From the NCBI RefSeq assembly GCF_009764265.1, contig NZ_RWIR01000053.1, positions 1-64,000 of the forward strand: a stretch of 64,000 nt of DNA, read 5' to 3'. The position numbers and the translations under genes were made by a program. Source of the DNA: Pseudomonas sp. PB101 (GTDB taxonomy: Bacteria > Pseudomonadota > Gammaproteobacteria > Pseudomonadales > Pseudomonadaceae). This document shows, piece by piece, positions 42,202 to 51,700 of this stretch. The notes beneath the pieces were generated by a model that saw only the letters and a list, made by a program, of their open reading frames with translations, ran no database searches and was not told the origin of the DNA. The stretch's first letter is position 1; each line of letters starts with the position of its first letter.

Positions 42202-43833
42202 ATGAGCCACTCCGGACGTACGTGTGCGAAGGCAACGCTGCTTGGGTTATCGGCCGTGTTTGTTCTATGGACGATCTGCACGGGCACCTACATGGCAACC
42301 TTCCACATACCGGCAGTCGTCAAGCTGGCTCTCGTCGACTTGAACATTTCCCTGGCGGCGTTGTTCTTGCCGTTCCTGCTGGTGGGCAGAACGCTCGCTC
42401 GTCGTCTGGTGTGCTTTCTGGTCTGCCTGCTGACGGTAACGCTGGTGGTGGCCGACGAGCCCCAGGGCAATGACAACCAGAGCAACGAGAAGTGGCTGGA
42501 GCCGGCGCGTTCCAGGCTCATTCACGTGAATGGCGGGATGCCGTTCTTTCCGCACCGGGCCAATACCACCGGCAACCTGGTGTTGAATGTGAAGGACTTC
42601 GACAACGCCCAGGTCTGTGGCGCCTGCCATACCGAAATCTACAAACAGTGGCGCTCGTCGATGATGTCCCAGGCCTGGGATGAACCCATCTATCGGGCCT
42701 TGCTCAAGCGCGCGAGTGCGGCCACCGAAGGCAAGGTCGACAACTTCTGCACCGGCTGCCATACCCCGATCGGTCTCACCACCGGGCAGATCAATTCCGA
42801 CGTCAACCGCTCCTCGATCGAGGACAGCACGAAGAATCATCCGATGCCCGGGGTCGATTGCGAGACCTGCCACAACATCAGTTCCCGCACCGGCCTGGAT
42901 AACGGCGCCTACGTGCTGAGCCCGCGGGCGCACGGCAAACCGACCAAGTTCGGGCCGCGCAAGGATGCCGTTTCGCCTTACCACGACACCGTGTATTCGG
43001 CCCTGCACACGCGCTCGGACTTTTGCGCCACCTGCCACAACGTAACGCACCCCTTCAGCAGTGTGGCGGTCGAGCGGACCTATGACGAATGGCAGGAGAG
43101 CACCTACAGCCTTAACGATGTCACTTGCCAGAGCTGCCACATGCCCGGTTTCAAGGGCAAGGCCGCGATCATGGGGCCGGATCGCGAAGAGGTCGCGTCG
43201 CACTGGTTCAGCGGCGCCAACGCGATGATGCTCAAGCATCTGGGGCAGGAAGAAGGCGCACAACGCGCGCGCGACATGCTTGCGCGCGCAGGGGATATAA
43301 CGTTCGAACAACTGCCGGCAGCCATCATTCCCGGGCAATACACCTCGATCGCGGTCAAGGTTTCCAATGTCGGCGCCGGGCACAAGCTGCCGACCGGCTT
43401 TCCGGAGGGACGGGAGATGTGGATCGATTTCCGCGTGCTCGACGCCGGCGGCCACGAACTCTATCGCCTGGGCTCGATCAAGGACGGCAAGACCGAAGCC
43501 AACACACGCAATTTCAAAGTGCACATCGGCGACAAGGACGGCAATCCGTTGGACGTCGAGGTCTGGAACGCCACGCAAATTCTCTCGGACAACCGCATCC
43601 TGCCCAAGGGCTACGAGATCGGCGAGTTTTCCTTCCTGGTACCGGTCGATGCCACAGGGCCGCTGACATTGATTGCCGAACTGAATTACTGGCCGTTTTC
43701 GCAGAAGCTGGCCGACTACCTGCTCGGCAAGGATCAGATGCAGGTGGAAATCACCCGGATGGCCAAGGTCACGCAGAGCGTACCCCTGGCGACCAGCCTG
43801 TCAGCCGTGGGGGCGGATGCGCGGCACTTTTAG
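42202..43833 (+). CDS. Pentaheme c-type cytochrome, membrane-anchored
   Basis: A 543-residue protein. The first 85 residues contain two membrane helices (about 12-33 and 47-84). A periplasmic region then has five CxxCH haem-binding motifs, at C139 (CGACH), C183 (CTGCH), C220 (CETCH), C275 (CATCH) and C309 (CQSCH). The C-terminal 200 residues have no haem motif and look beta-rich. The start at 42202 has AGGGGA 8 bases upstream; the longer in-frame ATG at 42109 is not supported. Arrangement recalls cytochrome c-554 type proteins, but no partner oxidoreductase or maturation gene is nearby. Electron donor and acceptor are unknown. Confidence 0.88.
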   Translation: MSHSGRTCAKATLLGLSAVFVLWTICTGTYMATFHIPAVVKLALVDLNISLAALFLPFLLVGRTLARRLVCFLVCLLTVTLVVADEPQGNDNQSNEKWLEPARSRLIHVNGGMPFFPHRANTTGNLVLNVKDFDNAQVCGACHTEIYKQWRSSMMSQAWDEPIYRALLKRASAATEGKVDNFCTGCHTPIGLTTGQINSDVNRSSIEDSTKNHPMPGVDCETCHNISSRTGLDNGAYVLSPRAHGKPTKFGPRKDAVSPYHDTVYSALHTRSDFCATCHNVTHPFSSVAVERTYDEWQESTYSLNDVTCQSCHMPGFKGKAAIMGPDREEVASHWFSGANAMMLKHLGQEEGAQRARDMLARAGDITFEQLPAAIIPGQYTSIAVKVSNVGAGHKLPTGFPEGREMWIDFRVLDAGGHELYRLGSIKDGKTEANTRNFKVHIGDKDGNPLDVEVWNATQILSDNRILPKGYEIGEFSFLVPVDATGPLTLIAELNYWPFSQKLADYLLGKDQMQVEITRMAKVTQSVPLATSLSAVGADARHF

Positions 43834-43881
43834 GCGTGGCGGGTGCGCCCGATCACCCACCGCACCTGTTAAACCGAGTGC

Positions 43882-44721
43882 TCAGTCCAAATCGCCAGCC
43901 TGATGCCGTTCAGGCACCTGGCTCGCCTCATCGCCCCACGTCCGGTTGACGCGCTGTCCACGGATGACTGCAGGCCGGTCGGCGATCGCCTGCGCCCAGC
44001 GTTGGACGTGGGTGTATTCGTGCGCCGAAAGAAACTCGGCAGCCGAGTACACCTTGTCCCGCACCAGTTGGCCATACCAGGGCCAGACCGCGATGTCGGC
44101 GATGGAGTAGTGATCACCGGCCAGGTAGCGGCTTTCGCCCAGTCGACGATCGAGAACGTCCAGCTGACGCTTGGCCTCCATCGTGAAGCGGTTGATCGGG
44201 TACTCGAGTTTCTCCGGCGCGTAGGCATAGAAGTGCCCGAAGCCGCCTCCCAGATAGGGTGCAGCCCCCATCTGCCAGAACAGCCAGTTCAAGGTTTCGG
44301 TGCGACCTGCCGGATCGGTGGGCAGGAAGGCGCCGAACTTTTCCGCCAGGTACAGCAGGATCGAGCCGGACTCGAACACGCGGGTCGCCGGCTCGGTGCT
44401 GCGGTCCAGCAGCGCCGGGATTTTCGAGTTCGGGTTGATCTCGACAAAACCGCTGGAGAATTGCTCACCCTCGTTGATGCGGATCAGCCAGGCGTCGTAT
44501 TCGGCACCGCTATGTCCCAGGGCCAACAACTCCTCCAGCAGGATGGTCACCTTCACACCGTTGGGCGTGGCCAGTGAATACAGCTGCATCGGATGCTTGC
44601 CGACGGGCAACGCCTTGTCATGGGTCGGGCCGGCGATCGGCCGGTTGATGCTGGCGAACTGGCCGCCGGACGGGGCGTTGTTTTTCCAGACCTTCGGAGG
44701 AACATAAGGCGCTTTGCTCAT
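43882..44721 (-). CDS. yghU: Glutathione S-transferase-like disulphide reductase YghU
   Basis: A 279-residue cytoplasmic GST-fold protein of the Nu class. It has the N-terminal extension typical of YghU (PPKVWKNNAPSGGQFASINRPIAG), the thioredoxin-like domain with SLATPNGVKVTILLEEL and NPNSKIPAL, and a helical C-terminal domain (LNWLFWQMGAAPYLGGGFGHF, YSIADIAVWPWYG). Such proteins reduce disulphide bonds using glutathione and bind two GSH molecules. Length is close to E. coli YghU (288). It is a stand-alone gene. Confidence 0.93.
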   Translation of the reverse strand: MSKAPYVPPKVWKNNAPSGGQFASINRPIAGPTHDKALPVGKHPMQLYSLATPNGVKVTILLEELLALGHSGAEYDAWLIRINEGEQFSSGFVEINPNSKIPALLDRSTEPATRVFESGSILLYLAEKFGAFLPTDPAGRTETLNWLFWQMGAAPYLGGGFGHFYAYAPEKLEYPINRFTMEAKRQLDVLDRRLGESRYLAGDHYSIADIAVWPWYGQLVRDKVYSAAEFLSAHEYTHVQRWAQAIADRPAVIRGQRVNRTWGDEASQVPERHQAGDLD

Positions 44722-44901
44722 GAGACGAACCCTGTCGTTTGTTTGCTGTGATCACATGGACCGCGGGAGGTCGATTTTCTGACCATGGCAGAAGGCAAGC
44801 GGGATGTCATCCACCTGTGGCGATCGAACGGCGGCCGACGTGTCGCGAAACCAGGGCTCGAGCCGCTAGAATATCGGTCTGATTCTTTCAAGGAGAGACC
44901 C

Positions 44902-45339
44902 ATGGCATCAGGGAAATGTTTGTGCGAGGCAGTAAGATTTTCCATCGAGGTCGAGCCGCGATTGTTTTATCGCTGCCATTGCACCTTGTGCCGCAAGCAA
45001 ACCGGGGTTGGCCATAATCTCGCCACGCTGGTCCACGCTCGCGACTTTCGCTGGGAAGAGGGGCAGCCTGTGATCAGCAGTTGGCACAAACCCAGTGGCT
45101 ACAGAAATGACTTTTGCTCACGATGTGGCTCAACCGTGCCCAATGCACTTCGCGAGTCAGACTACTTCTGGATTCCGCTGGGTCTTCTCGATGTCGAACT
45201 GAACATGGAGTGTGTTGGAGATTTCTGCACCGATGATGCAATGCCGTGGGATGAACAGCGTTCGGCGAACAGTCATCACGCCGCCCCGGATTCACTTGAG
45301 TTTCTTCTGCAGGCACTTCAGGTGAACCGCTTTCGATAG
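44902..45339 (+). CDS. Second GFA-family zinc protein
   Basis: A 145-residue GFA-family protein. The zinc cysteines are in GKCLCEAVRF, CHCTLCRKQTG and FCSRCGSTVPN. The start ATG at 44902 follows AAGGAGAG; a longer in-frame start at 44785 is rejected. It shares only the fold motifs with the 30848 protein and has a longer C-terminal part (FCTDDAMPWDEQ). The substrate is unknown; formaldehyde activity is not supported by neighbours. It is convergent with the ABC exporter gene. Confidence 0.88.
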   Translation: MASGKCLCEAVRFSIEVEPRLFYRCHCTLCRKQTGVGHNLATLVHARDFRWEEGQPVISSWHKPSGYRNDFCSRCGSTVPNALRESDYFWIPLGLLDVELNMECVGDFCTDDAMPWDEQRSANSHHAAPDSLEFLLQALQVNRFR

Positions 45340-45385
45340 TGTGTTGAAACGGCAGGACCTGCCCTGGGGCGACGGGCGTTCATGG

Positions 45386-47245
45386 CTACTCCATCGCCTC
45401 GGCCACCCCCTGGTCCTCGCCCAGGAACCCACCGCTCTGATGCTGCCACAGCCGCGCGTAGGTGCCGTTTTTGCGCAGCAGCTCGGCATGGGTGCCTTGT
45501 TCGATGATGCGTCCGTCATCCATGACAATCAGCCGGTCCATGGCCGCGATCGTTGACAGCCGGTGGGCGATGGCGATGACGGTCTTGCCCTCCATCATTT
45601 CATCGAGGCTTTCCTGGATGGCGACTTCGACTTCCGAATCGAGGGCGCTGGTGGCCTCGTCAAGTAACAGGATCGGGGCGTTCTTGAGCATCACCCGGGC
45701 GATGGCGATGCGCTGGCGCTGGCCACCGGAAAGCTTGATGCCGCGCTCGCCCACCAGGGTGTCATAGCCGCGATGGCCTTGCCGGTCGCTCAGTTGGCTG
45801 ATGAAACCGTCGGCCTGGGCGTTGGCCGCGGCCCTGTGGATCTGCGCGTCGGTCGCGTCCGGCCGGCCGTAGGCGATGTTGTCGCGAATGGAGCGGTGCA
45901 GCAGGGAGGTGTCCTGAGTGACCATGCCGATGGCGCTGCGCAGGCTGTCTTGCGTCACCCGAGCGATGTTTTGACCGTCGATACGAATCTCGCCGCTGTC
46001 CACGTCGTAGAAACGCAGCAGCAGGTTGATCAGCGTGGATTTGCCGGCTCCGGAACGGCCCACCAGGCCGATTTTTTCGCCTGCGCGGATGTTCAGGCTC
46101 AGCCCATCGAGCACCTGGCGTTCACCGTTGTAGTTGAAGCCGACATTGTCGAAGGTCACCGCGCCGCCACCGGGCACCAACACGCCGGCGTTCGGCGCAT
46201 CCTGCACCTTGGGGCCACGGGTCAAGGTCGCCATGCCATCCTGCACGGTGCCGATGTTTTCGAACAGCGAGGTCATTTGCCACATGATCCAGTGCGACAT
46301 GCCATTGATCCGCAACGCCATGGCGGTGATCGCCGCGACGGCCCCCGTGCCGACTTCGCCCTGGTGCCACAGCCACAGGGCATAGCCGCCGGCGCCCATC
46401 AGCAGTGCGACCACCAGGGCCTGGTTGACGATTTCGAACTGGCTGACCAGGCGCATCTGGCGAAAACCGGTGAGCTTGAAATCCTCCATCGCCGCGCGCG
46501 CGAAGTGTGCCTCGCGTTTGGAATGCGAGAACAGCTTCACGGTGGTGATGTTGGTGTAGGCGTCCGAAATGCGCCCGGTCATCGACGACCGGGCATGGGC
46601 CTGTTCCTGCCCGACCTGGCCAAGGCGCGGCACAAAGTACAGCATGGCCAGGCCGAACAGGGTGAGCCAGGCAATGAAAGGCAGCATCAGCTTCAGGGCG
46701 AAGCCGCCGGCCAGTGCAATGATCGCGATGAAATAAACGCCGATCCCGGGTGCGATCTCGATGACGGTGAACAGGACCTCGCGCACGGCCAGAGCAGTCT
46801 GCATGACCTTGGTCGTGACCCGGCCGGAGAACTCGTCGGAAAAGAATGAAAGACTTTGCCGCAGCATCAGGCGATGGAAATCCCAGCGCAGCCGTAGCGG
46901 CAGATTGATCGCCAATATCTGGTGCTGAACCATGGTGCGCAGCGCGACCAGGCCGATGCTGGTGACCAGTACGATGCCGATGCCCCACAGCACCCGACTT
47001 TCTTGCGCTTGCGCCTGCGCATCGCCGCCAGCCTGCCAGGTGGAGAGCAGGTCCACGACCTGCCCGAGAAAGGAAAACAACCAGGCTTCGTAAATCGAGA
47101 CGCTGGCGCTGAGCAGCGCAAATATGAGGATGTAGCCGCGGGCGCCACGGGTGCATGCCCACAGGAACCGCACCAGGCCGACAGGTGGCGGCGGCGCTTC
47201 ATCGGGCGGGAAAGGGTCGAGTCTTCGTTCAAACACACGAAGCAT
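45386..47245 (-). CDS. ABC exporter half-transporter (permease-ATPase fusion)
   Basis: A 619-residue inner-membrane ABC exporter. A six-helix transmembrane domain covers about residues 30-330. The ATPase domain has Walker A GLVGRSGAGKSTL, signature LSGGQRQRIAIARV, Walker B LLLDEATSALD and the H-loop AHRLST. The ATG at 47245 follows GGAGG by 7 bases and is preferred to an upstream ATG 7 codons earlier. It would act as a homodimer on lipids, peptides or drugs. It has no peptidase or HlyD neighbour, so it is not an obvious type I secretion ATPase. Substrate is unknown. Confidence 0.92.
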   Translation of the reverse strand: MLRVFERRLDPFPPDEAPPPPVGLVRFLWACTRGARGYILIFALLSASVSIYEAWLFSFLGQVVDLLSTWQAGGDAQAQAQESRVLWGIGIVLVTSIGLVALRTMVQHQILAINLPLRLRWDFHRLMLRQSLSFFSDEFSGRVTTKVMQTALAVREVLFTVIEIAPGIGVYFIAIIALAGGFALKLMLPFIAWLTLFGLAMLYFVPRLGQVGQEQAHARSSMTGRISDAYTNITTVKLFSHSKREAHFARAAMEDFKLTGFRQMRLVSQFEIVNQALVVALLMGAGGYALWLWHQGEVGTGAVAAITAMALRINGMSHWIMWQMTSLFENIGTVQDGMATLTRGPKVQDAPNAGVLVPGGGAVTFDNVGFNYNGERQVLDGLSLNIRAGEKIGLVGRSGAGKSTLINLLLRFYDVDSGEIRIDGQNIARVTQDSLRSAIGMVTQDTSLLHRSIRDNIAYGRPDATDAQIHRAAANAQADGFISQLSDRQGHRGYDTLVGERGIKLSGGQRQRIAIARVMLKNAPILLLDEATSALDSEVEVAIQESLDEMMEGKTVIAIAHRLSTIAAMDRLIVMDDGRIIEQGTHAELLRKNGTYARLWQHQSGGFLGEDQGVAEAME

Positions 47246-47378
47246 TGTGGCCTCCGAAAGGATCAAGTTAAGGGCATTCTGCCATCTAACGATCGCTTTG
47301 AGGCATTTGTGGGGCAGGGGTTCGGCACGATGGGTGTGAGCTGCGATTGATTGCCGAGCCGTTGAGTGACGCTTGTCT

Positions 47379-47407
47379 GCAAAGCCCGGCGTGCAACCGG
47401 GCTTTGC
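47379..47407. terminator. Stem-loop between ABC exporter and hemerythrin genes
   Basis: GCAAAGCCCGG pairs exactly with CCGGGCTTTGC across a 7-base loop. It lies 13 bp after the minus-strand hemerythrin stop, and could end that transcript. No U-tract follows. Confidence 0.65.
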
Positions 47408-47419
47408 ACCAGCGCAGGC

Positions 47420-47896
47420 TCAAGCTGCCAAATGGTTGGCGTCCCAATCCTTTTTGAAACTGGCCTTCATCGACTCCATCTGTTCACCGAGGTCGTCGAG
47501 CCTGGCTTTGCCCAGCAGTTTTTTCGCCTGAGGAAACAGCTCGGTTTCCTCCTCTTCAATATGATGCTCGAGCAGCTCCTTGACGACTTTGACCCGCCCG
47601 GAAAATTCCGGCGTGCCCGGGTCCGTCTGCTTCAGATCCGGCAACACCAGCGAGTCGACGGTGCGATGCTCCTCTTTTGCCTCGAAGTACATGACGTCCT
47701 GTTCTTTGCTGCCTGCTTGCTTGAAGGCGGGGTAGAGGATTTCCTCTTCCAGTTTTGTGTGGATGGAAATCTCCATCTCCAGCTTATCGAGCAGTTCAGT
47801 GCGTTTTTTTGTGGCTCTCTCCGTCGATTCACTCAATTGGGCAAGGATGGCTTTCACTTTCTGGTGATCGGCTTTCAGAAGGTCGATTGCGTTCAT
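47420..47896 (-). CDS. Hemerythrin HHE-domain protein
   Basis: A 158-residue four-helix protein predicted to bind a di-iron site. The histidine/glutamate pattern is H-K-V (KADHQKVK), HTKLEEEILYPAF, EEHRTVDSLV and LEHHIEEEETELFP. HHE proteins bind oxygen, nitric oxide or iron, and often act in stress resistance. The ATG at 47896 follows GAGG by 8 bases; the frame opens seven codons earlier at a weaker start. It is transcribed away from the REPIN array that starts 230 bp upstream of it. Confidence 0.9.
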   Translation of the reverse strand: MNAIDLLKADHQKVKAILAQLSESTERATKKRTELLDKLEMEISIHTKLEEEILYPAFKQAGSKEQDVMYFEAKEEHRTVDSLVLPDLKQTDPGTPEFSGRVKVVKELLEHHIEEEETELFPQAKKLLGKARLDDLGEQMESMKASFKKDWDANHLAA

Positions 47897-48125
47897 GTCT
47901 GCTGCCTCGGCTAGCACGGAAATGGTCCTCGATGGGGTCAGGCATCGAGGTGTCCGGATAGCAATCGCATTTCCTGTGCCAACGGCATCACAGGTCCAAC
48001 TCGAAGGTAAACAATGACTTGCGAGACGTGCGCGTTACCCGAGGCGTGCAGTCTGCAAGAAAGGGCGAATCAGGCATTGCAGATAGCCTCATCGCAATCC
48101 CGGGAAACACCAACGACGCAATCCC
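47897..48125. other. Promoter gap of the hemerythrin gene
   Basis: About 230 bases between the hemerythrin start and the first REP. No gene or clear operator was recognised. Confidence 0.45.
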
Positions 48126-48650
48126 TGTAGGAGCCGGCTTGCCGGCGATGGACTGTAGGAGCCGGCTTGCTGGCGATGGACTCAAGTGCGCCGCGTAAAT
48201 CCGGGTTACCCGCGTTATCGTTGACGACCATCGCCAGCAAGCCGGCTCCTACAAAAGACCGCGTCAATCCCGGGAATCACCGACGACGCAATCCCTGTAG
48301 GAGCCGGCTTGTCGGCGATGGACTCAAGTACGCCGCATTCATCCGGGTTGCCCGCGTTATCGTTGACGACCATCGCCAGCAAGCCGGCTCCTACAAAAGA
48401 CCGCGTCAATCCCGGGAATCACCGATGACGCAATCCCTGTAGGAGCCGGCTTGCTGGCGATGGACTCAAGTGCGCCGCGTTTATCCGGGTTACCCGCGTT
48501 ATCGTTGACGACCATCGCCAGCAAGCCGGCTCCTACAAAAGACCGCGTCAATCCCGGGAATCACCGACGACGCGACACCTGTAGGAGCCGGCTTGCTGGC
48601 GATGGACTCCAGTGCGCCGCGTTCATCCGGGTTACCCGCGTTATCGTTGA
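48126..48650. repeat. Tandem REPIN array with 142-bp period
   Basis: The forward REP (TGTAGGAGCCGGCTTGC...) starts at 48154, 48296, 48438 and 48580, each exactly 142 bp after the last. An extra forward copy is at 48126. Inverted arms (CCATCGCCAGCAAGCCGG...) end near 48253, 48395 and 48537. The spacers between them are also repeated, with a few substitutions. The array fills the space between the hemerythrin gene and the RTX gene terminator. Confidence 0.95.
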
Positions 48651-48671
48651 CTGACCAATCAAATAAAAGAA

Positions 48672-48703
48672 AACCCCGACAAGCACCAGGGCTTGTCGGG
48701 GTT
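48672..48703 (-). terminator. Rho-independent terminator of the RTX gene
   Basis: AACCCCGACAAGC and GCTTGTCGGGGTT form a perfect 13-bp stem with a 6-base loop. On the minus strand a T-rich tract (TTTTCTTTTATTT) follows. It is 28 bp beyond the RTX stop. Confidence 0.92.
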
Positions 48704-48730
48704 GTCGGTCTCGCGGTTTTCAGCGGTAGA

Positions 48731-51700
48731 TCAGAGAATGAAATCCGTAGCCGCCAGGGTCGGGACGCCGACGAGCTTGATGGCGAACTCGGCCTCGCTG
48801 TCGGTATCGGTGTTGCCGTACAGCACATTGTCCTGCATCCGCAGTTGCCCGGCGCCGGTAAAGGCAACGGTATTGCCGATGAACGAGAAGGCCTCGTTGG
48901 TGAAGGTCGTGCTCGTTACGGCATCCAGTGTCCCCAGATCGATTTTGTCCTGCCCGCGCACGAAGTCGTTGATGACATCGGTAATCGCACCGGTCGTGCC
49001 CATGTCCGACAGCGCCGTGAAGATGAAGGTGTCGTTGCCGGCACCCCCGATCAGCATGTCGTTGCCCGCACCGCCGATGAGAATGTCGTTGCCGGCGCTG
49101 CCATTGAGCACGTTGGCAGCGGCGTTGCCGGTCAGCGTGTTGCCCAGGGCATTGCCGGAGCCATTGATGGCCGCCGTGCCGGTCAGGATCAGGTTCTCGA
49201 CATTGTCGCTCAGCGCATGACTGACCGAACTCTGGACCACGTCGGTGCCGGCGCCGCCGTACTCGATCACCTGATCGCCGGCATTATCGACGATGTAGGT
49301 GTCGTTGCCGCGGCCACCGAGCATCCGGTCGGCACCGGCGCCGCCGGAAATGACGTTGGCACCGCTGTTGCCGACGAGCTGGTTGTTCAGGGTGTTACCC
49401 GTGGCGTCGATGTTCGCGATGCCGGAAAGCGTCAGGTTTTCCACGTTGGCCGACAGCGCATAGCTGCCGGAGCTGACGACCAGGTCGGTGCCGCCCAGGT
49501 TCGCTTCAACCACCACGTCGCCACTGTCCTGGACGTAGTAGGTATCGTTGCCGGCCAGGCCTTCCAGGCGATTGTCCAGTCCGTTACCGATCAGGGTGTC
49601 GTTGTAGAGGCTGCCGATAGCGTTCTCGATCCGCGCCTCGGTGATCTGGGTCATGCCATCCGTCAGGGCATCCACCAGGTTGGAGCTGTCCGCCGCCAGG
49701 GTCACGACCGTGCCGAAGCCAAGCTGATCGACCAGGTTGTTGTAATAGCCTTCGTTGCCAGCGGTGACGGCAAAGACCGGCACGATAGCGGCCGCCAGCA
49801 GCTTGGCCTTGAGCAGTGCAACGGTCGGGTAGTCTTCGAGCTCCAGCACCGCATCACCGTCGTTGGCGACGTAAGACGTGTCGCCCGCCTTGTGATAGTC
49901 GGCATCGGTCATCACTACCGCGACCCGGAAGGACTCCGGGCGGAAACCCAGTTCGGTCTGGCGCACGGCGGCCTGCATCAGCGCTTCGATCTGCGACTCC
50001 GGCGAGTCGCCGCCACTGCCGATGGTCAGGGTATTGAGGGCATTGACCAGGCTGGTCTGGTTGGAGGTCATCGCCAGATCGGTGCGATAGACGTATTCGC
50101 CTTTGTCGATGAAGGAGGCCAGGCCGAAACGGTTGTCGGCCTGGACCGAGGACAGGGTGGAGAGCACCTGGGGCACCAGCGTCTTCACTTTTGCGACGTC
50201 GTCGCCAAACGAGCCGGAGGCGTCCTGGAGGAAGAGTACGTCCAGTGGTACGTCGACCGTGCCGCCGGAAGACAGCGTGACCATCCGTCCATTGATGTTG
50301 CTGGTGCCGCCGGGCGTGAGATCGATGGTGACACCGCCCGTCGCTGTCGAAGCGTCCAGCGTATCGATGCCGCTCGAATCTTCGATCAGGATAGACCCGG
50401 TGGTGCCGGCCACGACGTAGGTGTCGTTGCCCGCGCCACCGCTGAGCGTGTCATCGCCGATCGAATCGGTCAGGCGATCATTGCCCTTGTCTCCGTAGAG
50501 CTGGTCATTGCCAGCGCCGCCCACGAGGCTGTCGTTGCCGTCAGCGCCGCGCAGGATGTTGGCATTGCCGTCACCGGTGAGGGTGTCGGCGAAGCGGCTG
50601 CCCGAGAGGTTTTCGATGTTGCTCAGCGTGTCGATACCCGAGCCGCCAGTCGCCTGGCCGGCGCCGTTGACCGCCACGTTGACACCCGCAGTGGCGCTGG
50701 CATAGCTGACGGTATCGTTGCCGGCCCCGCCATTGATCGTACTGTTACCTGCGTTGGCCGAGATCAGGTTGTCCAGGGCGTTGCCGGTAGCGGTCATGGC
50801 GCCGGTGCCGATCAGCGACAGGTTCTCGATGGTCGGACGGCTGTCGAGGGAAAAGCTGACCGTGCTTTGCACGGTATCCACGCCTGAAGTGTCGGTGATG
50901 ACATCGGTATTGGTGTCGACGATGTAGAGGTCGTTGCCATCGCCGCCGTTGAGCGTGTCGATCCCGGCGCCGCCGTTGAGGGTGTCGTTGCCGGCCAGAC
51001 CGTTGAGGGTGTTGTTGCCGGCAGTGCCCAGCAACGAGTTGTTGCCGGCGTTGCCCGTGCCGATGACTGCGGTACCGCCCAGTGTCAGGTTTTCCAGATT
51101 GGCGCCGAGGGTGTAGTTCAGGTAGCTGATCACGGCGTCGGTACCACCGGTACTGGTTTCGGTGATGACATCCGTACTGTCGCGCACCACGTAGGTGTCG
51201 TTGCCGGCACCGCCGATCATCTGGTCTGCACCGGCACCACCGTCGATGGTGTTGGCGCCGGCATTGCCGATGATGGTGTTGGCCAGGCCGTTACCGGTGC
51301 CATTGATGGCGGCGGTCCCGGTCAGCGTCAGGTTCTCGATGGCGGCATAGGCGCCCAGGTTGAAAGTCACCGAGGACTCGATTAGGTCCGTACCGGCCGA
51401 ATCGACAATGACATCGGTCGCGGTATCGACGACATAGATATCGTTGCCGCCGCCGCCATTGAGCGTATCGACGCCGCCTTCGCCCCTGAGGGTGTCGTTG
51501 CCGTCACCGCCGATCAGCACGTTATTCGAGGCATTGCCGATCAACAGGTTGGCGTTGGCGTTACCGGTAGCGTTCAGGGCCGTGCCGGTCAGCGTGATGT
51601 TTTCGACGTTCAGCAGCGCGGCAATGCTGAAGTTGACGCTGCTCTTGACGGTATCGATGCCGCCATTGGCAAGCTCGATGACCTGGTCGCTGGCCGAGTC

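Noticed and set aside
45386..47245. The ABC exporter as the missing pump of the giant-protein operon
   Set aside because: It is more than 23 kb away, monocistronic, and lacks the N-terminal peptidase-like domain of type I secretion ATPases. Not excluded, but no support.
48126..48650. CRISPR array
   Set aside because: Repeats are palindromic REP arms in alternating orientation with repeated, not unique, spacers; no cas genes nearby.
48593..50887. A 764-codon open frame antisense to the RTX gene
   Set aside because: It mirrors the RTX repeats and has no domain or start signal.
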